NCBI GenBank assembly: GCA_029204225.1
Contig: CM055097.1
Span: 61,036,229-61,100,228, forward strand
From: Diphasiastrum complanatum
Lineage: Eukaryota; Streptophyta; Lycopodiopsida; Lycopodiales; Lycopodiaceae
DNA: 64,000 nucleotides
Direction of reading: 5' to 3'
Shown: positions 11,968-22,705 of the stretch, piece by piece
How positions within the stretch are numbered: the first letter of the stretch is position 1
How the letters are laid out: each line of letters opens with the position of its first letter
Program-made: the position numbers and the translations under genes
The notes under the pieces: generated by a model
Seen by the model: only the letters and a program-made list of their open reading frames with translations
Told to the model about the DNA's origin: nothing
The model's database searches: none

Positions 11968-13377
11968 AGAACTTGTCTTGGATCTTCACTTAGCCTTCTT
12001 AGCAAGAATTGATCGTGGAGGTGATGACTTCCGAGACGATGATGTCTTGCTAGAATTCTGACTTGTAGAATCATCCTCGGGCCATTATCTAGTAAGGGTG
12101 GCACATTCTTTGAATCAATCTTTTGAGGAGGATTTTCCCATTTCAGGACCGTATTCTAATGTTGCTTAGCTTGTTTCTTCGTCATCAATCCTGTGATCCT
12201 ATCTTCTTTCAATATAACTGCTTTAGGCGGTTTTATTGTTGGTTCATCAGGAACATTATGCACTCCAAATTTGGTCAGATCCATATGATTGAGAATCTGC
12301 TCATCCATAAGTTCTGCATTGTCATCGTAAGTCAAGGCATGACTCACAGGTATGAGATCATCTTCAACCAGACTACATTTAGCACATTCAGTGGAAACGT
12401 GATTGGTGTATCCAAAGTTCGATCTAATAAAAAAATCTCGCTCAAATCTGATTGATTATCTTGTCGACACATGTATCCTACTGTACAATCAAGCGTTGCA
12501 AGAGCTTCATTCCAGTTGACAATAGCTGTTTGAGAATCGTAATGAACTCCCAAATTTGACGGTCACAAGTATGATCCATTGTTGACGAATCGTCATCTTC
12601 TTTTTGAACCACTAGTTTGATAGTCCAAGTTGTAGGATCAATTATAACTACACATTCACGATTTTCAAAAGTGATTTTTCCGATACCCCGGTTATGAATT
12701 ACTTGCGCAACTCGTAATCATGGACGTCCCAATAGAACTCGGTAGACATTTGGTGCTTCTAGTAAGTCCATTACTACGAAAGTAATGACGAACTATACTC
12801 CCGCAATTCTGACAGGTATATCTTCAACCATTCCTCGCGGATGAACTGTCGTTTGATCAGCTAGCTTAATGGCAAAAGTAGCAGGCTTGATCTTTGTAAG
12901 GCCCCATTTTGCACATAGTTTGTAGAAATCAGGTTAAGTCTTGAACCGCCATCTATCACAGCTGCTTCCTTAGGAACTTGACTATGTTGTATTGGTGGAG
13001 TGATATTCTTTTGTTCACTTTTCCAAGCGGCTCCAACATGGAGTACTTCATTAGAATCTTCAAATCTAGCACAAAAAAGTGGCTCTTGATGGACTTTTGG
13101 TTCTTTTTGAGCTAACTTTCGCGCTAAGACTTCTTTTGCTTTTGGCACCAACTTTAGAAACTCTCCCAATGAAATATTTGTCTTACTAGACAAAATATTC
13201 ATGAGCAGTTCTGTTTGCGGTGCTTCCGGTTCAGTGAACTTGAAGGGTTCTTCATGATTATGCAACTGATCATTCATATCTATACGTGAATTTCTTGGTG
13301 GCTGCAATGGTGAAAAACGAGCTTCTGTTGTTGCTTTAGCAATTTCAAGCTCCTATTCTTCTTGCAGATGTTTAATC
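11968..13377 (-). pseudogene. Gypsy-A aspartic protease and spacer
   Basis: The best ORF (13307-12861, 148 residues) has a conserved pre-protease block (SLGEFLKLVPKAKEVLARKL, LFCARFEDSNEVLHVGAAW) and the active-site strand AVIDGGSRLNLIS near 12930, a D-G-G variant common in plant Ty3 proteases. A frame change leads into KPATFAIKLADQT and a VFVVMDLL/VLLGRP-like flap region (around 12730-12880). From 12560 to 11970 the sequence is degenerate linker before RT. A parallel copy at 40640-41200 lacks the D-G-G strand. Confidence 0.75.
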
Positions 13378-13382
13378 CACTG

Positions 13383-15196
13383 TGTTAGGGCCTTTTTCGA
13401 CAGGGGATTGGTCCAGCCAAAAAGTCCTAAAAGGGTCAAGGGGCACCACTACTGATGGTGGCTATGCCCTACATGAGCAACAGAGGACCTACCACATCCA
13501 ATCATGGGGGCTTCCTCTGTTACCTCGTGCTCCTAAGCCAATGAGAGTTTTACAGGCTCTCAGAAGTATGACTGTAAGGAGGGGGTTCTAGAACTTTTGA
13601 TGCAATGATTCATGAGCTTTCTAGGGTCACGGTCCCGTAAAAACTTTTGATTGCTAATTCGTGCTAAGATCTCACTAATATCTCTCTCCCCATTGAATTC
13701 GGCTTGCAGCTAGTAAAAATACTACATGGGCTTGAAACCAATTTACTGCCTATGATGTGCTCGTGGGGTGCAAGTTATACACACCGCCTTGTTTGGTCGG
13801 CAGTGGTATTTTTCACCGACTGTCGGGTCTAGGTATTTCACTAGACAGTGTCAACGATGGGTGTGACTAGTGACTCCTAACCCAGGTGGCGTATTTCGGC
13901 CATGTTGGGTGGACTGCCCGCTCTTGTATTTCAAAGAGGTCAGGTTTACCAATTCGACCCGTCATGAACACTTCATGCAATGCATTGATGATGATTGTTT
14001 AAAATGGATGTGAATCCAAAAAGAAACCATAGGCAATAATGAGAATGTCCTATCAGTGTTCAATCTCGATTATGACTTGATTCTATGCAATAGCATCAAA
14101 GACGATTCACATGTGTTTTAGTAGTGGAAAAAATCGATACGGGTCACCACTTTCAACAATGCTAAAATCAAGGTATAAAACAGAGCATCCAATATGCCTT
14201 TTATAGAAATATGACAAAATTAAAGATAAAATAGTACCTCATGTGAAAGGGAAAGCCGATATGCCGCAAGAGCCCCAAGTCATGAGTTTTCGGCAAACCG
14301 TGATATTGTCAATTCCGGGCCTCCTAGAGATGGAGTCAAGGGAAAGGATAGAGAGCAACTGGCAACGATGAAGAATGAGAAGCCTTTGCATCCAATTGCT
14401 CTCTGCCAACGATGAATGAATAGCAGAACAGAATTCACACTCAATCAATTCTCTGTCCGTGGTAACGATGGAATCAATTCTTAGCGATTTTCAAGTGGAG
14501 CTCCTATTGAATGATTGCGCTACTGTTGGATTTTTTATTGAATGCTTCCAACCTGCCAGTGGCGCAGCTATTGTTATCTCTTCATGATTATGGTTATAAA
14601 ACTACCACAGAAGTGTACTATCAACAACACTACTTATTCTTCCACCAAATCACAGGCTAGAAGTATCGTTCATCTGGAAAATGTGATGGGGTACTAGCTG
14701 TAGCAATCTGGCAGCAGCACGACTTGATGGTTTTCCAATAATGATTCTCTAACAACAGCGATGGTCACCTCAGCGGAAGTGCGATTAATTGGCAATTAGA
14801 AGTGCGATTGAATCTTCCAAAAAATCTCCTTCAGAAATCAGCGAGCAATTGGCCACTTTTGTGAAAAGCTGTAAAATATTTACCGGCCATTCTAAGGCCG
14901 CAAAATTTGCTCTAGCCTCATTTAGGGCAGGCTGGGACCCAATTCTAGGCGAACGGGCACTTTTGGCTCGGTCTTACAAAACTTGACCACAAAATATTTT
15001 TGACGGTTTTTTTGAAAGTCAGTTTCTTACTTTTAAACTGTGTCTAGCCACTTTAGGGCGGGCTGGGACCCAATTCTAAGGCAAATTTGTGCCAATTTTT
15101 CTCTAATAATCGGATTTTACATGCCGGTTTTTTTAATTATTGCGAACTTAAACTTCAATATCAGCCCAATTTTCCGTGCGAAAATATCGGCTAACA
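13383..15196 (-). repeat. 3' LTR of gag-only element
   Basis: This 1814-bp copy aligns along its length with 20682-22700, apart from a block of about 205 bp present only in the other copy (21811-22015). Shared landmarks are ccttgtttggtcggc, gccgatatgccgcaagagcc and the internal phrase gggcgggctgggacccaatt, which occurs twice in each LTR about 130 bp apart. The small ORF at 14239-14448 recurs in the other LTR only because the DNA is duplicated. Confidence 0.9.
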
Positions 15197-16895
15197 TTGG
15201 CGACTACCACTAGATAGTATGGTCCCCATATGACAGACCCAAAGTCTTTGGTTTCACAGACCAGCTCTTGGTGGTGGATCAAGTTTAGTGGGCTCAGCAC
15301 CCTTGCTAGGTTATGCTAACCACAGTGAGTTGGTAGGATGTCTTCAACAGCTTCCTATCCAAAGGCCATCAATTGAGCCCTTATGATCCATCTACAACCA
15401 GATTGGATTTAACCGCAACATCTTTGAACAATTTGGTGTTTTCATACCTGCAAAAACCCACCTGTGACCTAAATGGCAAAGCTCCCATTCCCATCAGTGT
15501 AAGACAATGCCCATTTTTGGACCCATGCATGGAGGGATATACAAATGCAAATCTCAAGATTGGAGATGGGATGATATGGATTCAAGTCAACAGTATTGTG
15601 TCTAACATCGTGTCATTGATGTGTGTGTGAATGCATACGCAATGAGGCTTTAGTGCCCCAACTCTAAAACCGGTCCAGACTAGTAATTACCAGCTCTTTT
15701 TTTTAATTTTAGACATTCAACTTATACTCTCTAAGAACCGATCCAACAGGGAATAACCATCTAGCCTCTCTGTACCGAATCTTCTCTCAAGCCCTAGATT
15801 GTGACAATAGTCCATGTAGGACAACTTACTGTTACGATCTAATGTACCAAATAGTAGGAAGCATTGGTTTTCATCAGTCTATAGAATCAATTAGGAAAAA
15901 ATTGTCCTCACCTCCTATGGATGTGTGAGGCATCACTCATCCTCACAAATTGGTTCGAGGTCTGATAGAGATGGTTGAAGTCCTTTTTTTTTTCTCCTTT
16001 TTTTTCTTTTATTTTTCTCTCAGTCTTTCTTTCTCTCTCTTTCCACAAATTCTTTTTCTTCTTTTTACTTTTTCCTTACTTTTTCTGTCCTAGTAGGGAC
16101 CTTATGAAAGATGGTTTTCAATCAGTGGATATGGAGAAGAATCTTCTTAGTTGTCTGATATCAGTAGGTGGTACTGATTCAAATGTATACATTCATTGCA
16201 GATCATCCATCCCATCTGATCCGACTTTATATACAAAGCATAAATTTCCTTCAGCAACTGTCTCAAATGGTTCACTACTCAAAGAAGTAGTGATGTTTCA
16301 AGCTTGTTATCTCACTGTATGTAACCATCATGTGGAGACTCTCGATTTTTTCTTTATCCATCACGTCCTAAAATTCTCCAATTGTCCAGTCAATCATGTC
16401 TTATCTTGGGCGATGGAGTCACTCCCCACCCCACTGTAGTGTTTCTGTTCCCACTTTTTCCTCTCTAACCCTCCCTTTTATGCTTCTGATCAAACACTCA
16501 TGCCCATAGGAGAAAATATGTAATGCCCTATGTAGCTCAGAGTATATGCAGAATGTAGGGGTATGGATGCATGAGACAACGGTCTTGCAATCAAATGACC
16601 AAGCACATTGTGCCTACATGATGCAATGCAGCGTGAGTGAATGGAGTCAAGTCAACTGAGATATCTGTAGATCACCGTTTACAGTTTCTATGAATCTCCC
16701 ATGTAGTAGTAATGAATCCCATACTGAAACAAACAAAAAAAAATTTCTAGTGGTATTTTAAAACAAGATCGAATGTTGATCAATAAAAAAAATATAACAA
16801 AACCAAATCGGCAAAGTAAAGTCAAACTTATACCACCCCTTGACTCCCCCATGTGAAATCAAGGATAAGGGTGTATTGTTGTCACCTTACCACAT
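15197..16895. other. Non-coding interior of gag-only element
   Basis: No pol motif is visible in either direction. A T-rich tract with C runs lies at about 15980-16085 (an A/G-rich tract on the element strand). A clear polypurine tract next to the 3' LTR at 15197 was not found. Confidence 0.5.
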
Positions 16896-17291
16896 CTATC
16901 CAACATCCACTTTGTTGTCTGGATATTCACCATGCGTTTTAACCCTATCTTGCACCTCAATGCTGTTTGCCCCTTTTTTCTTTGGCATATTCGATCGTTC
17001 GTGTATATGATAGGTGGCCAAGAGATTTAGGTCGACATTCGATTCATGGGAATACTCTATCGCCATGCATTCTTCATGCTTAAATTCCTCATCACTGATG
17101 TAGTTGTATAGTTCTTCGTCCCAAAAGAATGGGTCATATGGTGTTTTAGTACTTTCCTGGATATCGAAGCTTATCCCCATGTGGTCATCTATTGTCTGTT
17201 CTTGATATTTGAATAAGCATTGGATATCAAATGATTCCTGATTAAATGCATCAGGTGGGGGTTCATAGATCTTGTTGTTTTCTTGCTTCAT
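16896..17291 (-). CDS. Unrecognised acidic ORF (gag-only element)
   Basis: A 131-residue ORF with aromatic/acidic clusters (DPFFWDEELYNYISDEEFKH, then HESNVDLNLLATYHIH). It lies 3' of gag, where pol would begin in an autonomous element, but nothing resembles protease, RT or integrase. It may be a relic of the spacer before pol in the parental element. The function is unknown. Confidence 0.35.
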   Translation of the reverse strand: MKQENNKIYEPPPDAFNQESFDIQCLFKYQEQTIDDHMGISFDIQESTKTPYDPFFWDEELYNYISDEEFKHEECMAIEYSHESNVDLNLLATYHIHERSNMPKKKGANSIEVQDRVKTHGEYPDNKVDVG

Positions 17292-17882
17292 TACACAACT
17301 GCCTATGGATCCAGATTTAGGGGGGTAATCTACCGAGGCTGTCCATACTATGTCCTGTACTTTTGCATAGTCAAAGTCGCCTTCATTGTCCTAGTCATGA
17401 GGTACAGCTTGGTCGCCGATGGCTTGTTGATTAACAACAGATGTGAATGATATAAACTTCTTAGACTTAGTGGACTTCCCAAGACTCACATGCCAATCAC
17501 ACTCTTCCATCCACTCTTTGCTGGGTGGTTCTGTCTATAACCTACTCTAGGTTAGCGTCAGTACTCTTGCCCTAGTCCCCTCGAGGATGAGTGTCCCTAT
17601 TGAGTCGTGTGGGCGTCTCTTGTCATTGGTCTTGTCTCGTTTATTCTGAGAAAGTTGTTTAAGCTTTTCGATCTGTGATACTTCAGTCTTTCTATTTAAA
17701 ATTTCGTGAGTGACTAGCCCATAACACTGTAGATCTAACCCAACCCACTGTATCCGATGTCCATGGCTTTGTATGCTTGTAGATCCGGGCTTCTCACCAA
17801 AAACTACTTTCTTCGCAAGATTGCATTCTCGAATCCTAGCCTATCTAATCCTGAAGAATAACTGGGTCTTGACAGGTTTCCT

Positions 17883-18212
17883 TCAAAGTATAATCCCTCT
17901 GGTTTGTCTCAATTCCAAGGGGAATGGCCTCAAACTATCTTCTGAGAGAATTGTTTCTTCATCTATACGGCTTCCAATCAAGGTCATAGGTTCTTCTATT
18001 CCAACAGTAGCTATTGAGGGTGATTTGTCTCTAGGTTCAGTGTCTTTGGAGTTTATCAGCTGCTTACTTGCTCCCTCGCACTCTTCATTAGTGATGTCTG
18101 TCTGTACCCTATCATGGGTTACCCTCAACCGTTTCTTTTCTATGAGTGTTTCTACCAAGTTTATCCGAGGCTTCTCTCCTTCCGTTCTAGTTACGTCACC
18201 TTGAGAGGCCAC
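17883..18212 (-). CDS. Unrecognised ORF downstream of gag (gag-only element)
   Basis: A 109-residue charged ORF starting MASQGDVTRTEGEKPRINLV, rich in Glu, Lys and Ser, with no visible domain or membrane segment. It follows gag after a gap of about 90 bases and could be a broken gag C-terminus. No protease D-T/S/G-G motif is present. Confidence 0.3.
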   Translation of the reverse strand: MASQGDVTRTEGEKPRINLVETLIEKKRLRVTHDRVQTDITNEECEGASKQLINSKDTEPRDKSPSIATVGIEEPMTLIGSRIDEETILSEDSLRPFPLELRQTRGIIL

Positions 18213-18299
18213 TCTACAATCTATCTGCGGTTGACTTCAAGTTTGGTAGTTTCTAAGTAGTTCGTCATCCATGACATCATGGCCTATTGGTTCTTGCCT

Positions 18300-19045
18300 T
18301 CAATTTCTAGTATTCAAACCATTCTCTTGTGACCAACATCCATCCTCTGAATGGCCACACTCCCTACAATATCTGCAAAATGTCTTGGAATGTGCAAGTG
18401 CAACACCTCCTACAAAAGTGGGACTATCATGTGGTGATTTATCACATTCTACTGGTTTGGTGTCCTCTTTCAATGGTACCATATGGGTCACAGTTTTCAT
18501 TATGGAGAAGATGGTTTGGCATTCATTTGTAGCAAGAAAGGCCTCCTCTATGGTTCTAGCTCTAGACACTGCTTCTTCAAATGATGTCACCCCAAATTGG
18601 CGTACTTCTAGTTGAATAGCTGGTTGTAGGCCCCTCAAGAAAAAGGTGAGTACTAATTGAGATGATACCTCAGTCGCTAGCCCTATGTTCAATTGGCGAA
18701 TGAGCTCCTTGAGTCGCTTGACATATAGGCGTACTGATTCTCTTGGTTCTTGTTGTATCGTGGTCAGAGCAAACATCAAGCTATCGACATTGTATTTGAG
18801 TCCAAACTTTGATCAAAATAGTTCGAACAATTTTTCCCAGGTTGTAACGGAAGCTTTGGGTTAATTATAGTACCAGCGCCTGGCTTCTCCTGCCAGATTT
18901 GTGGAAAATAACTACATCCTATGGGCCGGATTCCCAACTGCGTCAACAACCATTAGTGTCTCAAAATCTTCGAGATGTTCATGGGCATCTTCATCATTGT
19001 TTCCGTGGAATTGCAGTAGGGAGCCTACTATACTAGGTACTCCTT
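18300..19045 (-). pseudogene. Gag with CCHC knuckle, gag-only element
   Basis: From about 19040 the frame reads LLQFHGNNDEDAHEHLEDFE, then FSTNLAGEARRWYYN and SVTTWEKLFELF, a Retrotrans_gag core with internal stops. The open C-terminal part (18779-18300, 159 residues) continues QEPRESVRLYVKRLKELIRQ and ends with the knuckle CRYCRECGHSEDGC (C-x2-C-x4-H-x4-C). The family forms the virus-like particle and binds RNA. The three stops upstream show this copy no longer makes a full protein. Confidence 0.75.
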
Positions 19046-19667
19046 GGTGTCATCAGGAAAATCTATTGGCTGAGTGACTCTCCTTGTCACCGGTGTGATA
19101 GGTATAGAATCAGGTGTTTGCACAGTTGGTGCTTGAGCTCGATCGTCAACTTCAGCTAAGACTTCTTCGTTTATGTTATGATCATCACGATCTGCTTGAT
19201 CGAGATCCATATCTGACTCAACCTCACTTTCATTCATTGTTTTCCATTCTGACACTATGTCATCACCTACCGTCTCTTCCTCACTTACTACTTTATCACC
19301 TGCCACCTCATTGGGCTCTGGCTCTTCATCCCTATTTCCAGATCGGTTGTAATATCTTCTCGATCTTCAAGAAGAATTGGCGTTGTGAGGTCTTGTGGTA
19401 ACTATTCTCGAGTCTCTACAACTTTTGAGGGGAAGAGAGGTGGGTCTTTGGCCACCCTCCTTCCACCATAACATGCTTTTCTTCAGGATCTATCGTATCT
19501 AGTGTTGTTAACATAAGATCTTCTCTTTTAGCCTTATTTAAATCAAAGGTCCCTAGAAATGTGTCTATGGTTTCAACTAGTTCTTCTTCTGTCATCATCT
19601 CATATATATTTGTCAGTCTATTGAGCTCATAGAGAGGTCCTTGGTCGTCTAATTTTAGAGTGGGCAT
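19028..19667 (-). CDS. Acidic leader ORFs of gag-only element
   Basis: Two minus-strand ORFs lie between the PBS and gag. One (19667-19416, 83 residues) starts MPTLKLDDQGPLYELNRLTN and contains MMTEEELVETIDTFLG. The other (19306-19028, 92 residues) is strongly acidic, with many Asp/Glu and the block SDMDLDQADRDDHNINEEV. The second runs almost directly into gag. No domain is recognised. They may be the N-terminal part of one gag polyprotein broken by mutation. Confidence 0.4.
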
Positions 19668-20317
19668 TTAATCATCGCCTATGGCCCCATACCAACCAGT
19701 ACAGAATCCTTCGTTGTCTCTAGTTTGGGATGATCCTCGATCAACAAAGTGTACTTCTTCATTGGGTGGGTCCACTAGTAACTCCCACATCCAAGAGAGA
19801 AACCACACAACTAATGAGTGAAAGCCCCCCATGATAGCAAGATTGGGTCAGTTGAATGCCAAGAATGGCACAATCATGCTAGATTGGTCTCATAACTAAC
19901 ATCTTTGTAATGATGGTTTATGATCTCCTATCGAGGGAATCTGGCTCTATTGCTTGGATGACACTATCCTAACCATTGGACCACACTCTCTTCTAGCAAT
20001 GGGTATCACAAGAGCTTTCATAATCCAACCAAAAGCTTTATCATGTTGAGGTAAGAGGCCCTCATTAGATCCAATAAGAATGCATGTGATATCTCAAATC
20101 CAGACAACCTCAGATTTCATCCTGCGAATAATCCTTTGGCGGGTTGATGCACAACCCTTGTCACTCTCTTTGTGGGATCAACACACATCTTTGTGCGATG
20201 CTAACCACTCTGACCTAATAATTCTCTTTCAAAATATCATTCGACACTACTCAAGTAGCTCGCACTAAGGTTTTAGTGTGCGGCTGAAGGTCTAAACAAC
20301 ATAATCATTCTCAACAC

Positions 20318-20681
20318 ATACAATTCGAGACACATGAAATTTGTGGATCATTGCTAGCATGACTACTCTCCAAGCAATATTCTCTTATCAAGTCACTCCT
20401 CGCAGACACACCAATGTTAAGCATCTGGCAGGTCAAATAACATAAGCAACCCACAAATGGCTAATCCATACAATTCACAACCATATGTATAGATAATCGC
20501 CCTTCAAACAATAGCCCATTATCAAATTCCTCCTGGTAGACGCACCAATGTTAGGCGTCTGGCAGGCCAAATAATACCAGTGATCATAAATGGCTAAGTC
20601 ATACCGTTTATAGCTCCACATATAATTAATCGCCATTCAAACAATAGCTCCTTGTCAAATTCCTCCCGACAGATGCACCAA
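20318..20681 (-). repeat. PBS/leader tandem triplication
   Basis: Just inside the 5' LTR, a unit of about 122 bp is repeated three times: each has cacaaatggctaa-like, aacaatagc-like and gcaccaat-like blocks, and the first two end with caccaatgttag followed by cgtctggcagg or a variant. On the minus strand this reads as an LTR end (CTAACA) followed by a PBS-like TTGGTGCGTCT. The LTR/leader junction itself therefore seems to have been duplicated. The true junction copy reads TTGGTGCATCTGTCGGGAGG (20662-20681). Confidence 0.7.
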
Positions 20682-22700
20682 TTTTAGGGCCTTTTTCGGC
20701 AGGGGATTGGTCCAGCCAAAAAGTTTTAAAAGGGTCAAGAGGCACCACTACTGATGGTGGTTATGCCCTACGTGAGCAACAGAGGACCTGCCACATCCAA
20801 TCCTGGGGGCTTCCTCTTTTACCCCGTGCTCCTAGGCCAATGAGAGTTTTCTAGGATCTCAAAAGTATGACTGTAAGGAGGGGGTTCTAGAACTTTCAAT
20901 GCAATGATTCATGAGCTGGGTCACGGTCCCGTAAAAACTTTTGATTGCTAATTCGTGCTAGGATCTCACTAATATCTCTCTCCCCATTGAATTCGGCTTG
21001 CAGCTAGTAAAAATACTTCATGGGCTTGAAACCGATTTATTGCCTATGATGTGCTCGTGGGGTGCAAGTTATACACACCGCCTTGTTTGATCGGCGGTGG
21101 TATTTTCACCGACCGTCAGGTCTAGGTATTTCACTAGACAGTACCAATGGCAGGTGTGACTAGTGAATTCTAACCCAGGTGGCGTATTTCGGCCATGTTG
21201 GATGGACTGCCCGCTCTTGTATCTCAAAGAGGTCAGGTTTACCAATTCGACCCATCATGAACACTTCATGCAATGCATTGATAATGATTGTTTAAAATGG
21301 ATGTGAACCCAAAAAGAAACCATAAGCAATAATGAGAATGTCCTATCAGTGATCAATCTCGATTATGACTTGATTCTATGCAATAGCATCAAAGACGGTT
21401 CACATGTGTTTTAGTAGTGGAAAAAATCAATACGGGTCACCACTTTCAACAATGCTAAAATCAAGGTACAAAACAGAGCATTCAATATGCCTTTTATAGA
21501 AATATGACAAGATTAAAGATAAAATAGTACCTCATGTGAAAGGGAAAGCCGATATGCCGCAAGAGCCCCAAGTCATGAGATTTCGGCAAACCGTGATATT
21601 ATCAATTCTGGGCCTCCTAGAGATGGAGTCAAGGGGAAGGATAGAGAACAATTGGCAGCGATGAAGAATGAGAAGCCTTTGCATCCAATTGCTCTCTGCC
21701 AACGATGAATGAGCAACAGAACAGAATTCACACTCAATCAATTCTCTGTTTGTGGTAACGACGCAATCAATTCTCAGCAATTTTCAAGTGGAGCTCCTAT
21801 TGAATGATTCAAACCACTGCAAACATTTGTTCAGAATTTCTGAACTTTTACATATCAAAACAAAGAATCTGTCGTGTATACTTGTTGGACTGAGCATCAT
21901 GATTCTAAATGTTCTCCTTGGTTGATGATGTCACCAGAAGTTTCATCTAGAACTAATTTTGCTTGGTAATTATAGGCAAACACAGCTGCAGCACAACAAA
22001 AACAGCTCGTTTAATGTCCGTCTCGCTACCGTTGGAATTTTTATTGAATGCTTCCAACCTGCCAGTGGCGCAGCTGTTGTCATCTCTTCGTGATTATGGC
22101 TATAAAACTACCACAGAAGTGTACCATCAAAAACACTTATTCTTCCACAGCATCACAAGCTAGAAGTATCGTTCATTTGGAAAATGTGATGGGGTACTGG
22201 CTATAGCAATCTGGCAGCAACACGACTTGTGGTTTTCCAATAATGATTCTCTGACAACAGCGATGGTCACCTCAGTGGAAGTGCGATTAATTGGCAATTA
22301 GAAGTGCGATTGAATCTTCCAAAAAAATCTCCTTCAAAGATCAACGAGCAATTGGCCACTTTTGTGAAAAGCCGTAAAATATTTACTGGCTATTTCTAAG
22401 GCCGCAAAATCTGCTCTAGCCTCATTTAGGGCGGGCTGGGACCCAATTCTAGGTGGACCGGCACTTTTGGCTCGGTCTTACAAAACTTGACCACAAAATA
22501 TCTTTGATGGTTTTTTCGAAAGTCAGTTTCTTACTTTTAAACTGTGTCTAGCCACTTTAGGGTGGGTTGGGACCCAATTCTAAGGCAAATTTGTGCCAAA
22601 TTTTCTCTAATAACTGGATTTTACATGCCGATTTTTTTAATTATTGCAAATTTAAACTTCAATATTAGTGCGATTTTCCATGCGAAAATATTGACTAACA
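20682..22700 (-). repeat. 5' LTR of gag-only element
   Basis: A 2019-bp copy of the LTR, with about 205 extra bases at 21811-22015 relative to the 3' LTR. That block begins aaaccactgcaaacatttg and ends just before the shared ctaccgttgga. It ends CTAACA at 22700, followed by the duplicated target CACTG. Scattered substitutions between the LTRs put the insertion well in the past, much older than the copia copy at 48670. Confidence 0.9.
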
Positions 22701-22705
22701 CACTG

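Larger units (their letters stand above)
13383..22700 (-). mobile_element. Complete gag-only LTR element (TR-GAG-like), nested
   Basis: Two long direct repeats (13383-15196 and 20682-22700) bound a 5.5-kb interior. LTR ends are TGTTAG...CTAACA (first base pair of the right copy mutated). CACTG occurs directly outside both ends (13378-13382 and 22701-22705), a 5-bp target-site duplication. A PBS-like segment adjoins the right LTR on the minus strand, setting orientation. The interior encodes gag with one CCHC knuckle plus acidic ORFs, and I find no protease, integrase or RT. This matches terminal-repeat elements with a GAG domain, which depend on other elements for movement. Confidence 0.85.

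Noticed and set aside
14239-14448. 69-residue Cys-containing ORF, repeated at 21532-21780, as a conserved small gene
   Set aside because: The two lie at the same place in the two LTRs of one element, so their similarity reflects LTR identity, not selection on a protein.
15197-15230. TTGGCGACTACCACTAG as a PBS making the gag-only element plus-oriented
   Set aside because: It resembles some plant PBS sequences, but gag is on the minus strand and the other LTR has its own PBS-like segment with repeated LTR/PBS junctions beside it.
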